From Occallatibacter savannae (GTDB taxonomy: Bacteria > Acidobacteriota > Terriglobia > Terriglobales > Acidobacteriaceae): 64,000 bases of DNA. The stretch is from contig NZ_QFFY01000002.1 of the NCBI RefSeq assembly GCF_003131205.1, positions 1 to 64,000 of the forward strand, in the 5' to 3' direction. Each line of letters opens with the position of its first letter. Positions within the stretch are counted from its first letter, which is position 1. Shown in pieces: positions 27,331 to 35,691 of the stretch. The notes beneath the pieces were generated by a model. The model was not told the origin of the DNA. It ran no database searches and was given only the letters and a program-made list of their open reading frames with translations. The position numbers and the translations under genes were made by a program.

Positions 27331-28458
27331 CTACCTTGCAGTCTTTCGGTGCCAAACTGAGGTTCGGTATTGTAGGAGTAAATAGTTCGCAAGCAGTCGG
27401 ATGTCTTTCGTTGTGTTTTGGATTTCATTCCACTTGCGCGTCACATTTCCGCCGAAGTCCCAGAAACCACTAGTCCATCGGCAGAATGGTTCTATGCCCT
27501 CGAGATCCTGCCGGAATTGTTCGAGTGTCACCGATGCTTCGCGATGGTGCCGATCCGCAATAGCGTCCATAATGAATCCCATGCCAATGATCCCGGCGCC
27601 ATGAACCAGTCGAGAGCGGTTAGGCGGCAGCTCCCACGCATCCCGAAACACCGCGGTTACCGCTGACCAATATGCTTTCAAGAGACTTAGCATCGCTTCC
27701 GCATCGCCGCCGCCATCTTGTTCGCGGAAACGATACAGCGCCCCGTCACTGAGACTATGCTCAAGCATCTTAAGAATTGAATTGTCTTGTATGACTCCGT
27801 CCGGGTTCGTAGCGGTCTTGATCTTGAGTCGCAGAGGTGAATCGGGGTCATAATTGAGTCTATTGAGGAGCATCGATGGGAAGCGCCTCTTCTCAAGCAG
27901 TTCCGGAAGAAGCATTTGGGTCGTCGGCAAGAGTTCGTAAATCAGAGCCTTTGACAGCGGCTTTGTAGAGTTGACCAGAATGAATTGCTCTCTTTGTTGC
28001 TCAACATCCTGGGCCACAAACGCGACAACACAGATTGGGAATGATTCGACCCTCGCTTCCCGAATAGCGGCTATGCGCTGCTGCCCATCGACGACCCAAG
28101 CTGGCTTTTCGTGTTCTGACCAGTCGGATTGCATGGGTACTTTGAGGTGTCCGCCTCGACTGAAGCTGTCTTTGCTTGTACCATTTGCGATGAACTCGAT
28201 CCTCTTGTCGAAGGCGAGAACCACAGCGTTAGGAATTAGAGGCGACTCTGATTCGATGTACTTCCGAATCTCTGTGATATGAGACAGAACCTCAGGTCGC
28301 TGGTACCCGTCCACAGCCAATTGATTTGTTCGTGCGATTCTCGAAATCGCGGCGAATTTTGGTAGAGTCTTTCCATCTACGGCGAAGGCATAAAGTACGC
28401 GTCCTTCACCTTGTTTGACTTCAACGGCGGGCAATACGAGTTCGTTAGCGGATTTCAT
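27331..28458 (-). CDS. DGQQR-domain protein, DpdB/DndB-like paralogue 2
   Basis: The product is 375 aa with DGQQR at residues 124-128 ('PAWVVDGQQRIAAIREA'), preceded by 'DGYQRPEVLSHITEIRKYIE' and followed by 'REQFILVNSTKPLSKALIYE' and 'SRLVHGAGIIGMGFIMDAIA'. It is clearly a paralogue of the gene at 29696, sharing all four blocks in order. Proteins of this class (DpdB) act with DpdA in dPreQ0 formation in Salmonella Montevideo (Yuan et al. 2018, recalled from the literature). Its ATG overlaps the dpdA stop by 4 bp (ATGA). Confidence 0.87.
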   Translation of the reverse strand: MKSANELVLPAVEVKQGEGRVLYAFAVDGKTLPKFAAISRIARTNQLAVDGYQRPEVLSHITEIRKYIESESPLIPNAVVLAFDKRIEFIANGTSKDSFSRGGHLKVPMQSDWSEHEKPAWVVDGQQRIAAIREARVESFPICVVAFVAQDVEQQREQFILVNSTKPLSKALIYELLPTTQMLLPELLEKRRFPSMLLNRLNYDPDSPLRLKIKTATNPDGVIQDNSILKMLEHSLSDGALYRFREQDGGGDAEAMLSLLKAYWSAVTAVFRDAWELPPNRSRLVHGAGIIGMGFIMDAIADRHHREASVTLEQFRQDLEGIEPFCRWTSGFWDFGGNVTRKWNEIQNTTKDIRLLANYLLLQYRTSVWHRKTAR

Positions 28459-29699
28459 GCCGTTGCAACTTCTTCCTGCTCCAACGCAGTAATCAAGGCA
28501 GGTTGCGGGACCCTCTTGGCTTGGAGCTTCTGATAAAAAATGTAAAGATTATGAAAGCCTCGGCGTCGATTTCGCTCTGCTCCTCGAAAGACAATCGCGT
28601 GGATCCCGATTGACTTGCAAATATCGCATGGGCATCGCTTCCATGGTGTGTCCGCGAGGACCTCCCGATAAGCGTTCTCGAAGCTCCGTCCAACACTGTA
28701 TAGCGCCTCGTAATCCAATATCGCTTCGAGAGCCTGCGATACGCTGCATTCTCCGCGTTCGAATTCATTTAAGCGGAGCAAGCAATTTCGTTCCAGGCGC
28801 CTCGCCTCTCCTTGATTCACCTTCCCGGATTTGATTTTTCGCAAGAGTTGCGGGTTCGCGTCTACCTGGGGAACACGAATTGCGGTGTAAGTTCTGTCCT
28901 CTGTGTGATAGTTGTCCCGCTCATCCTTGAACGCCTGTCTTAATGGTGAGGTGCTGTCGATGCTAGCGACCCCAAGATCTGCAAAATCTTGCATGCTGTC
29001 TAACCGAGTTACCCCCAGAATATGCAGCCGGACACCCGCTCGCAGGATCTCCCGGATCGCGCTTAGACAAGTGAGAATGTCCCGCGTCCTCAGGCCAACC
29101 ATCCCGCCGAGGGCAATGTAGGTATAGCCTATGTTTTGAAGCTCTTGGACTGCATGCGCATAAGAGCGCGGACTCCAGCCCTGGGCCACCCCAATCGGGG
29201 TAAATCGAGATCCACTTCTGAGGTGCTCGCGCATGAAATCTTTCGCGAGGGATGTGGTCAGTTCTTGGCGATCATGCCAGTCCGGATTAACTCGCGTTTC
29301 AGTTGGATCGTAGCCAAAAATTATATGATCGACTGACATCCCAAAATCAAACCCCATCGCCTGGTAATAATCGACAACTTCCTCCACTGAGTATGGAGGC
29401 TTCTCCTCGCGCACATACGCAAACGCGCCACAGTCACCCATCGTAAGGAGATTAGGATCCGAGATGCGAAAAAACTCTCGCACGCCAGAACGCATCATCC
29501 TCTGCTTTTGCGCCAAACTATAACGTCCCGCTTGCAAAACTGCTTTGGAAACTAGAACTCCGTCGAATGGCGCTTTCGAGAAGGCCTCGTGAGCATACAA
29601 GTCCTCTCTGTGTCGCAATCTGAGGCGCGTTCTACCTTCGGTTTCGAAATCGAAACTGGGATCGATCTGGTCTTGACTGTCGGGGAAGAAGAATTTCAT
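28455..29699 (-). CDS. dpdA: DpdA-type DNA guanine transglycosylase
   Basis: This is a TGT-like protein of 414 aa from ATG 29699, which overlaps the stop of the upstream gene as ATGA and follows CGAGGAG. Family features are Asp89 in 'TMGDCGAFAYVREE', 'GYTYIALGGMVGLRTRDIL' (residues 191-209), 'HILGVTRLDSMQDFADLGV', a candidate nucleophile Asp248 in 'SIDSTSPLRQAF', and the zinc site Cys356-x-Cys358-xx-Cys361 with His383. Combined with preQ0 genes and DGQxR proteins rather than tRNA genes, it fits DpdA, which exchanges guanine in DNA for preQ0, rather than tRNA-modifying Tgt. No second tgt is in the window for comparison. Confidence 0.88.
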   Translation of the reverse strand: MKFFFPDSQDQIDPSFDFETEGRTRLRLRHREDLYAHEAFSKAPFDGVLVSKAVLQAGRYSLAQKQRMMRSGVREFFRISDPNLLTMGDCGAFAYVREEKPPYSVEEVVDYYQAMGFDFGMSVDHIIFGYDPTETRVNPDWHDRQELTTSLAKDFMREHLRSGSRFTPIGVAQGWSPRSYAHAVQELQNIGYTYIALGGMVGLRTRDILTCLSAIREILRAGVRLHILGVTRLDSMQDFADLGVASIDSTSPLRQAFKDERDNYHTEDRTYTAIRVPQVDANPQLLRKIKSGKVNQGEARRLERNCLLRLNEFERGECSVSQALEAILDYEALYSVGRSFENAYREVLADTPWKRCPCDICKSIGIHAIVFRGAERNRRRGFHNLYIFYQKLQAKRVPQPALITALEQEEVATA

Positions 29700-30832
29700 G
29701 CTCCTCGCCCCTTCTGGACGTACGCGCGGACCAGGAAGTTCGATAAAACCCGAATATGTCGGGGAACGTTTTGAACCTCGTTCCATTCAATATCACCAAG
29801 TCCGTCCCATCGGCCAGATGTCCAGTGACATATCGGAACGAGGCATGCAATTTCCCTTTCGACTCTTTGAACCGCTTTCGAATCTCTGACGTCGATCGAG
29901 GGCATCACACGATCCATAACCCTTCCCATAGATCGAATTCCTGCACCATGCATCAATCGACTCCTGGCAGGAGCCTTACCCCAAGCGTCCGGAAACGAAT
30001 TTCGAACGGCTTTCCAATAGGTCAAAACAATCGTCCAAATCAGGTCAGTATCCGATTGACCTGTCGCAATATTTCGATAAGGAAAAAGGCAGCCCGAGGG
30101 AGTTGTTAAACTTTCCTGCAGCATCTTCACGATCGAAGTGTCTGTCACAACTGCGGACTTCCGCTCCCCTGCAGGAGTTGAGGTGCGGATAATGAGGCCC
30201 TTGAATGGAGAATCCTCCTGCGTGTTTAGGAGATCACATAATGCGGATGGAATCTTTCTTGCCTCCAAGCTGGATGGTAAGGAGGACGACACTTCAGGCA
30301 ACAACTCTGTGATCAGTCCTCGTGGTAGCGGTTTTGTGTTATTTACTCGCAAGAACTGGTCACGTTGGATCTCGACATCATCCGCGATGAATGCATTCAC
30401 AGGGAACATCATCTCCTTACGCTTCGACTTTGAGATTGCTAGGGCTCGTTGCTGTCCATCGACAATCCAGCCGGGACGCTGCTCCCCGTCGCGCGGAATC
30501 TCAATTTCAATTTCGCCTGCATCTGCAAGTCCATCGGCGACTTTAGGTCCTCTGCTGGCGCGAAACTTCACTCTCGATGACAGCGCAAGGATAATGGAAT
30601 TTGGAAACAGTCCCGCATCTGTCTCCAGGTAATCCACGATGTCCTGAATATGCTTCTTGACTTCCGGCCTTTGATAGCCAATCAGTTTTCCATCGTCGGC
30701 TCGAGACAGGCGAGAAATGTCCGCCACCTGCAGAATTTCGGCCCCGGTGAGTGCGAACATGTACAAAGGGTGTTTCGCGCTCTGGGCCAATCTGATTGCA
30801 CGTCGGGTGACGTAGCGCTTTTGTTTAGGCAA
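29696..30832 (-). CDS. DGQQR-domain protein, DpdB/DndB-like paralogue 1
   Basis: The product is 378 aa with DGQQR at residues 125-129 ('GWIVDGQQRALAISKSKRKE'), 'IGYQRPEVKKHIQDIVDYLE' before it, and 'RDQFLRVNNTKPLPRGLITE' and 'SRLMHGAGIRSMGRVMDRVM' after it. The TTG start follows AAGGAGAAAGTGAACG and lies inside the end of the upstream gene (8-bp overlap). The product is coupled to dpdA by a 4-bp overlap. It is expected to assist DpdA; DpdB has been linked to ATPase-dependent insertion of preQ0, as I recall. Confidence 0.87.
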   Translation of the reverse strand: MPKQKRYVTRRAIRLAQSAKHPLYMFALTGAEILQVADISRLSRADDGKLIGYQRPEVKKHIQDIVDYLETDAGLFPNSIILALSSRVKFRASRGPKVADGLADAGEIEIEIPRDGEQRPGWIVDGQQRALAISKSKRKEMMFPVNAFIADDVEIQRDQFLRVNNTKPLPRGLITELLPEVSSSLPSSLEARKIPSALCDLLNTQEDSPFKGLIIRTSTPAGERKSAVVTDTSIVKMLQESLTTPSGCLFPYRNIATGQSDTDLIWTIVLTYWKAVRNSFPDAWGKAPARSRLMHGAGIRSMGRVMDRVMPSIDVRDSKAVQRVEREIACLVPICHWTSGRWDGLGDIEWNEVQNVPRHIRVLSNFLVRAYVQKGRGA

Positions 30833-31796
30833 CGTTCACTTTCTCCTTAACTTCGCGGAATAACATTTGGAATCGCTTCTCCTCTGCTGCATTACCTGAG
30901 CGTCTGAAAGCTGTAAGAACTGACGATCTCGAAACTCTGATGTCCTCTTCAATTCGATCAGAAATGAAATCTTTGATTTCCTCGTCGGTCGCTCTCTTTC
31001 TTTTCGGCACCACAAACTCCCCGCTGTCCATATTGAGTTGGCGAAGCGCAGTCTCTATTCCGGGCCTGTTCAAAGCCAAGGGATGATTGCAAACAAGCCA
31101 CGCAAGAACTCGAGCACTCAGCGATATAAGAGCGCCTCCAACGACAGATCTCATATTGGCGGTAAGATGAACTTTGAACTGTTCCAATTCGCCCGGGAGT
31201 GCTCCGCGACGGCATAAGATAGTGAGGTTCGCACCATGTCGAATTTTGGATACTGCTTGCTGCAAGTCATCAGCCATAGCCTGCAGGTACGCCGGAGAAC
31301 CTGTGACCAGCAACAGTGACTCTGGATCCTCTGACGCGAGTCCCGAGATCGATCTGTGTGCTTCGTTGCCGATTCGGATGGAACTCAGAAGTTTCCACCA
31401 TTGCCTTAGTTCACCAATCTCGGATGAGACAGTGTCAGCACCGTACGGCGCAAAAGTGGCTGAGTATGGTGGGATCAAAGTAGAGGGGCAGATCAGGCCG
31501 CATCCTGCTGACGCGATCCACAGCCTCACATCGATACATGATTTGGTCTGCACTGCACCAACCATTCGGCGAATATTGGCCCAATAGTCGCCTTGGTAGA
31601 GATCAAAAGCAGGTAGCCTTTTGTCTGAACCGACCGAGAGTAGGCGCTCCTTCCACAGTTCACATTTTGTCGAGATGTCACCCGTGTAAGGAAGATTCCG
31701 AACCATCAACTGAGCGCTTGCAGATGCACTCTTCCTAGCGGTGCACGTGACTACTACGTTGACGGTTCTCCTACGACTTTTGTCCATACGAGTCAC
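30825..31796 (-). CDS. YaaA/DUF6884-like protein of the dpd operon
   Basis: The 323-aa protein opens with 'NVVVTCTARKSASAS' (a C-x-x-x-K-type motif), then 'FDLYQGDYWANIRRMVG', 'LWIASAGCGLICPSTLIPPY' and 'SATFAPYGADTV'. This order is that of YaaA/DUF6884-like proteins. The C-terminal third is helical ('RATDEEIKDFISDRIEEDIR'). In Salmonella the third core gene, dpdC, turns dPreQ0 into dADG; whether this protein is its counterpart I cannot show. GTG 31796 sits 4 bp after queD; ATG 31787 is an alternative start. It is cotranscribed between queD and the first DGQQR gene. Confidence 0.65.
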   Translation of the reverse strand: MTRMDKSRRRTVNVVVTCTARKSASASAQLMVRNLPYTGDISTKCELWKERLLSVGSDKRLPAFDLYQGDYWANIRRMVGAVQTKSCIDVRLWIASAGCGLICPSTLIPPYSATFAPYGADTVSSEIGELRQWWKLLSSIRIGNEAHRSISGLASEDPESLLLVTGSPAYLQAMADDLQQAVSKIRHGANLTILCRRGALPGELEQFKVHLTANMRSVVGGALISLSARVLAWLVCNHPLALNRPGIETALRQLNMDSGEFVVPKRKRATDEEIKDFISDRIEEDIRVSRSSVLTAFRRSGNAAEEKRFQMLFREVKEKVNVA

Positions 31797-31799
31797 TCG

Positions 31800-32186
31800 C
31801 TAAATTGCGAACTTGTCTCCCCTACCTGAATATGCAGCACCGCTAGTACACGTCTCACGAATCACAACTCGGCACAGCCCTGGCAATGATGGTTCGAGTG
31901 AATTCCAGATCCACCGTGCCAAGACCTCGCTCGTGGGATTCTCGAGTCCCTCAATTTCATTGAGGTAATAGTGGTCAAGACGCCTGAGGATCGGTTCGAA
32001 TGCCGTTTTTATCTCTCCGAAGTCCATGATCCAGCCTGCTTCTGGATCAACCGGGCCGGCGATGTGAATCTCCGCTCGAAACGAATGCCCATGTAGTCTC
32101 CCGCACTTGTGCCCTTCCGGGACTCTCGGCAGGCGATGAGCCGCTTCAAATGTGAACTCCTTGAAAATTTCCATTACGAGGTGCAT
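31800..32186 (-). CDS. queD: 6-carboxytetrahydropterin synthase QueD
   Basis: It converts dihydroneopterin triphosphate to 6-carboxytetrahydropterin. The product is 128 aa with '[20 protein letters not shown]' (catalytic Cys and zinc His), '[15 protein letters not shown]' (the two zinc His), '[10 protein letters not shown]' and '[19 protein letters not shown]'. An ATG at residue 5 is an alternative start. It is the first gene of the minus-strand operon leading to folE2 and is divergent from queC, with a shared inverted repeat at its start. Confidence 0.95.
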   Translation of the reverse strand: MHLVMEIFKEFTFEAAHRLPRVPEGHKCGRLHGHSFRAEIHIAGPVDPEAGWIMDFGEIKTAFEPILRRLDHYYLNEIEGLENPTSEVLARWIWNSLEPSLPGLCRVVIRETCTSGAAYSGRGDKFAI

Positions 32187-32219
32187 TTTACTCGACGTAA
32201 ATACACGAATGCGAGTAAA
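32187..32219. promoter_or_regulatory. Inverted repeat in the queD/queC divergent promoter
   Basis: TTTACTCG (32187-32194) and CGAGTAAA (32212-32219) form a perfect 8-bp inverted repeat with a 17-bp spacer, directly upstream of the queD start. A third similar half site, ACGAGTA, lies near 32246 on the queC side. This looks like an operator for a dimeric repressor serving both operons. The regulator is not identified. Confidence 0.5.
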
Positions 32220-32292
32220 TTGTTTGAAACGTAATTTCCGTTGACGAGTATCCGCAGAAATTACAGGATAGTTCCGTTGGAGGTGGTAGCAG

Positions 32293-33003
32293 ATGGATTC
32301 GCCAGACCGGAAAAAGGCAGTTGTACTCCTAAGTGGAGGGTTGGATTCAACGACTGTGCTTGCGATAGCAAAGAGTCAGCGATACGACCTGTACGCTTTG
32401 AGCTTTGATTACGGACAAAACCACAGGATTGAACTGGAATGCGCTGCAGCGATCGCTCGAGATTTCGAAGTTGCCGCTCACCTCATCAGTCGGGTCGATT
32501 TGCGAACGTTCGGAGGGTCTGCTTTGACCTCGAGTGATCCAATTCCGAAGGGGCGCACCATAGCTGCAATGGGCCAGGGCATTCCTGCCACATACGTGCC
32601 CGCGCGGAATACGGTTTTTCTAGCGCTCGCGCTTGCTTGGGCTGAAACCCTGAAATGCACCGATATATTCATTGGAGTCAATGCCCTCGATTACAGCGGG
32701 TATCCCGACTGTCGTCCAGATTTCATCCGAGCGTTTGAGAAAATGGCGAATCTCGGCACGAAGATCGGCACTGAAGGTGCGCAGTTACGGGTCCATGCAC
32801 CTTTAATCGCTATGTCGAAACACGAGATCATAGCGACCGGACTTTCGCTCGGTGTGGATTATCGGAAGACGCTCACCTGCTACGATCCCTCCTCATCCGG
32901 AGTCGCATGCGGAATGTGCGATTCATGTCAATTACGACTTAAAGGATTTCAAGAGGTGTCCCATTCAGATCCCGCCGTTTATGCGGAGACTGTGGCGTCG
33001 TGA
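32293..33003 (+). CDS. queC: 7-cyano-7-deazaguanine (preQ0) synthase QueC
   Basis: It uses ATP and ammonia to convert 7-carboxy-7-deazaguanine to preQ0. The product is 236 aa with the PP-loop '[18 protein letters not shown]' (SGGLDST at residues 14-20), '[15 protein letters not shown]', '[18 protein letters not shown]', '[17 protein letters not shown]' and the C-terminal zinc cysteines in '[20 protein letters not shown]'. ATG follows TTGGAGGTGGTAGCAG. It overlaps queE by 4 bp. Confidence 0.97.
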   Translation: MDSPDRKKAVVLLSGGLDSTTVLAIAKSQRYDLYALSFDYGQNHRIELECAAAIARDFEVAAHLISRVDLRTFGGSALTSSDPIPKGRTIAAMGQGIPATYVPARNTVFLALALAWAETLKCTDIFIGVNALDYSGYPDCRPDFIRAFEKMANLGTKIGTEGAQLRVHAPLIAMSKHEIIATGLSLGVDYRKTLTCYDPSSSGVACGMCDSCQLRLKGFQEVSHSDPAVYAETVAS

Positions 33004-33632
33004 GTTACGCGGTTAAGGAGATCTTCTATACGTTGCAGGGAGAGGGATACCATACTGGTCGTCCGGCAGTGTTTTGCCGCTTCTCCGGATGTAACCTCTG
33101 GAGCGGGCGCGAAGCTGATCGATCGCGAGCGATATGTCAATTCTGCGACACGGACTTTGTGGGTATAGATGGAACGGGAGGTGGCAAATTCGACTCGCCC
33201 GCTTCGCTCGTAACCGAGATCGGCAGTCATTGGCCCAGCAACAATCTCAATCGCCGGTTTGTTGTTTGCACCGGTGGTGAGCCACTACTCCAACTCGACC
33301 CAGGCCTCATTGATGCACTTCACCAAGAAGGGTTTCAAGTAGCGGTTGAGACAAATGGAACCGTGTCTGTTCCGATGGGAATTGACTGGTTATGCGTCAG
33401 TCCTAAGGCGGGTAGCAAGCTGAAAGTGAAAGGCGGAGATGAACTGAAGGTTGTTTTCCCGCAAGCAGTGGACCCGACTGAATACGATGCACTAAGATTC
33501 GATCACTTCTTCGTCCAACCAATGGACGGACCCAATCGTGAACAAGCCGTAGCAGATGCGATAGATTTCTGCAAATCACATCCGAAGTGGAGATTGAGTC
33601 TCCAAACGCACAAGTTTGTCGGCATCCGGTAA
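33000..33632 (+). CDS. queE: 7-carboxy-7-deazaguanine synthase QueE (radical SAM)
   Basis: It rearranges 6-carboxytetrahydropterin to 7-carboxy-7-deazaguanine. The product is 210 aa, starting at a GTG that overlaps the queC TGA (GTGA). The cluster motif is the long-spaced variant C-x14-C-x2-C in '[20 protein letters not shown]', preceded by '[20 protein letters not shown]'. Then come '[13 protein letters not shown]' and '[12 protein letters not shown]'. With folE2, queD and queC it completes the GTP-to-preQ0 pathway within this locus; queF is not present. Confidence 0.96.
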   Translation: MSYAVKEIFYTLQGEGYHTGRPAVFCRFSGCNLWSGREADRSRAICQFCDTDFVGIDGTGGGKFDSPASLVTEIGSHWPSNNLNRRFVVCTGGEPLLQLDPGLIDALHQEGFQVAVETNGTVSVPMGIDWLCVSPKAGSKLKVKGGDELKVVFPQAVDPTEYDALRFDHFFVQPMDGPNREQAVADAIDFCKSHPKWRLSLQTHKFVGIR

Positions 33633-33642
33633 CTCTCTCAGT

Positions 33643-33855
33643 TCACCATGCGAGAATGGCTATCCAGTTATCTCTAATCTGAGCAGTAATCGCTTTGCTG
33701 TCGATTCTTACGATACCTCCATTTTCGTCGTGCGGCCATTTGTCCATGCCACTGGTGTGCTGCCTCAATTGGCAACTCCCAATCTGAATATCCTTCTCTC
33801 GCTTGTGGATTGCTTGCAAATCCGCAGATGCAAAGGCCTCGACCAAACTCCGCAT
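33643..33855 (-). pseudogene. Possible gene remnant, 70 codons
   Basis: The frame reads MRSLVEAFASADLQAIHKRE and then 'HTSGMDKWPHDENGGIVRID', ending 'QIRDNWIAILAW'. It has a natural composition and stays open upstream without a start codon ('SVESWGRATADE'), as expected for the C-terminal piece of a larger gene. It has no ribosome site and I recognise no family. Read as a remnant with low confidence. Confidence 0.25.
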
Positions 33856-33951
33856 CTCGTCGGCTGTGGCGCGTCCCCACGATTCGACGCTCAGGCACTC
33901 AGGTCTTGATCCTTTCTTTCGGTCTTATTCGATTGTCATGCCTTTGTGCCT

Positions 33952-34833
33952 CTAACCTCCGCGTTGGCTCGATTTCAAGAGCAAGCGGATCATCGCAAAC
34001 ATGCGATGAAACAAGTAGTCGACCTGAGTCGATTCGGCGATGGCCGGCTTTCCTATCTCGGTGTGGCGGATCATCAGGTTATTTCCGAGAAAAGTGAGCT
34101 CTTTGGCCTCGGACTCCAGTCGTTCTCGAAGAACCGGCTCGGCGGCGGCACGATCGAGGAGGGCCGATGCCTGCGCCCTTTTGTCCCTGCCCGCTTCCAT
34201 CGTCTTCAACCTCTCCCACGCGTCCCAAAGCTTTTCCAGTCCCTCCTTGCGGACGGCGAGTTCCCGATTGAGGAACTTTTCCCGTGACACTTCGAGCAGC
34301 CGATCCAGATCAGCATCGCCGGTTCGAAAAATGGCGATGGCAAGAGCCTCCTGGAGTCCGGTCGGGGCGAGACGAACGATTTCACCCTCTTTCATCTCAA
34401 ACGCCAGCCCCTGGCGCTCGAAGATGCGGTTCACGTCGTGGGCGAATTTTCCGCGCCCCGCTCCAGCGTCGTAGACGAGATGATCGTGACGGAAGAACCC
34501 GTGATGTTCATAGGCTCTGGGAAGCGCGACGTGCTCATAGCCAAATTCCAGAAGATCAAAGATCTGCAGGTCAGTTGGGAAGTGGCCGTGCTGATCGGGC
34601 CAGTGTTTGGGCCAGATGACGCGGTACCCGGCGAGCGCAGTTTCGAGTTTTCGCGGGTCGCAACCGATGTTGACGGAGCCGTCCGGGCACCAGTCCGGAA
34701 ACTGTTCACCAAACCAGTGTTCGTCGATGCGGGCGTTGACCAGCCCCACCAAAGCGGTTGCCGCCTCAGGAGTCAGTTGCTCGCCGATCCTTGGCAGCGC
34801 CAGGCCATGCCTCTCTGTAAAAAGCTTCTTCAC
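33952..34833 (-). CDS. Possible abortive-infection (AbiJ-NTD4-like) protein
   Basis: The product is 293 aa. The start 'MKKLFTERHGLALPRIGEQL' with 'TPEAATALVGLVNARIDEHW' resembles the N-terminal AbiJ-NTD4 module ('FSERHG...' followed by a conserved helix). The middle has a long charged helix ('REKFLNRELAVRKEGLEKLW'), and the C-terminus 'FLGNNLMIRHTEIGKPAIAE' with 'VDYLFHRMFAMIRLLLK' is the type of helical end seen in HEPN-like proteins, although I see no clean R-x4-6-H motif. The assignment is tentative. It is cotranscribed with the small gene upstream. Confidence 0.6.
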   Translation of the reverse strand: MKKLFTERHGLALPRIGEQLTPEAATALVGLVNARIDEHWFGEQFPDWCPDGSVNIGCDPRKLETALAGYRVIWPKHWPDQHGHFPTDLQIFDLLEFGYEHVALPRAYEHHGFFRHDHLVYDAGAGRGKFAHDVNRIFERQGLAFEMKEGEIVRLAPTGLQEALAIAIFRTGDADLDRLLEVSREKFLNRELAVRKEGLEKLWDAWERLKTMEAGRDKRAQASALLDRAAAEPVLRERLESEAKELTFLGNNLMIRHTEIGKPAIAESTQVDYLFHRMFAMIRLLLKSSQRGG

Positions 34834-34886
34834 CGATTTTCTTCTCTGAACTCTCTGGGCAGGAAGAACGCATGGAGCCGCCCATC

Positions 34887-35204
34887 TCAGTCTTCGGCTT
34901 CCTCGATTGGCTTACCGAAAAATGCCAGCACAATCTGCGCCTTTCCGGGATTCTCTCTTTTGACCAGCCGGAGAACATAGCGGTGAAGCTTCGGGTCAAG
35001 CATCGTCCAAGTCGGCAGTCCCCGACTCTGGGGATTTCCGAGTGGGTTGGCCTTGGTCCCATTCCAGCGGAACCCGACTCGGCGGGTGTTATCCCACATG
35101 CCCAGGGCATAAGCGCAATCCCCGGGCCCCCGATCGAGGACCACGTCGACCAGACGCCAATTGGCTTTCGGCGAGACCACCCTTGCGGGCTCAATGTAAA
35201 ACAT
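34887..35204 (-). CDS. Hypothetical protein, 105 aa, partner of the AbiJ-like gene
   Basis: The start is ATG 35204 after AAAGGAGAATCG; the frame is open to 35225. The product reads MFYIEPARVVSPKANWRLVD, with 'RVGFRWNGTKANPLGNP' and 'LDPKLHRYVLRLVKRENPGK'. It is soluble, with no motif I can name. It lies 53 bp upstream of the AbiJ-like gene behind an unusual repeat-rich promoter; the pair may be an antitoxin/regulator and effector, by inference from arrangement only. Confidence 0.65.
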   Translation of the reverse strand: MFYIEPARVVSPKANWRLVDVVLDRGPGDCAYALGMWDNTRRVGFRWNGTKANPLGNPQSRGLPTWTMLDPKLHRYVLRLVKRENPGKAQIVLAFFGKPIEEAED

Positions 35205-35241
35205 CGATTCTCCTTTCCTCTCCAAAAGTTCGTGGCGGATT

Positions 35242-35285
35242 CGAATATCGATACGAATATCAATACGTATAGCCGTACGTATGCG
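35242..35285. promoter_or_regulatory. Iteron-like operator upstream of the two-gene operon
   Basis: CGAATATCGATA and CGAATATCAATA are adjacent 12-bp direct repeats (35242-35265). They are followed by CGTATAGC and CGTACGTATGCG, which contain ATACGTAT and TACGTAT palindromes. The array lies 38-81 bp upstream of the ATG at 35204, as expected for a promoter/operator. A MarR remnant sits on the other side. Confidence 0.5.
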
Positions 35286-35391
35286 ATGTTGTCAACTCCA
35301 GCGCCATCCATGCAACGGCGGTAAGCCCGAGACCGATCGCTCGGCAACAATCGTAGGTTTTGGGATCTAGAGCAACTATTTTATTTGCAAT

Positions 35392-35691
35392 GTGGTCCGC
35401 CTGGAGAAAGCGGGCGTGGTAGACCGTGTGCGTGACACGAACGACCGGCGCAAGGTTGTGTTTCGCCACATCCCTGAAGCAATGCTCCGCGTAAGAGCTT
35501 GTTATGCCAAGCTCGGAGCAGCGTTGACAAAGTTGCTCCTAGCTATCGGACCCAGGACCTGGAACTCATTGTCTGAAGGCCTTACTGGAAGAGTGCTTCT
35601 CCCCAGTGCCGTACGATCGCTGCTTCTGAGCTTCAGAATGCCCGTTCAAGGGTACCTTGCAAGCCGCCGAGTCGATGATTGCAAGCTCTAA
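35392..35691 (+). pseudogene. MarR-family regulator, truncated
   Basis: The first ~50 residues, 'VRLEKAGVVDRVRDTNDRRK' then 'VVFRHIPEAMLRVRACYAKL', match the wing and following helix of MarR proteins. The N-terminal dimerisation and recognition helices are missing, and an in-frame stop lies eight codons upstream of the GTG. The tail is unlike MarR. This looks like a decayed regulator, perhaps once acting on the adjacent repeat-rich promoter. Confidence 0.6.

Noticed and set aside
32187..32292. preQ1-type riboswitch in front of the queuosine-type genes
   Set aside because: I looked for the compact preQ1 aptamer before queD and queC and see only an inverted repeat.
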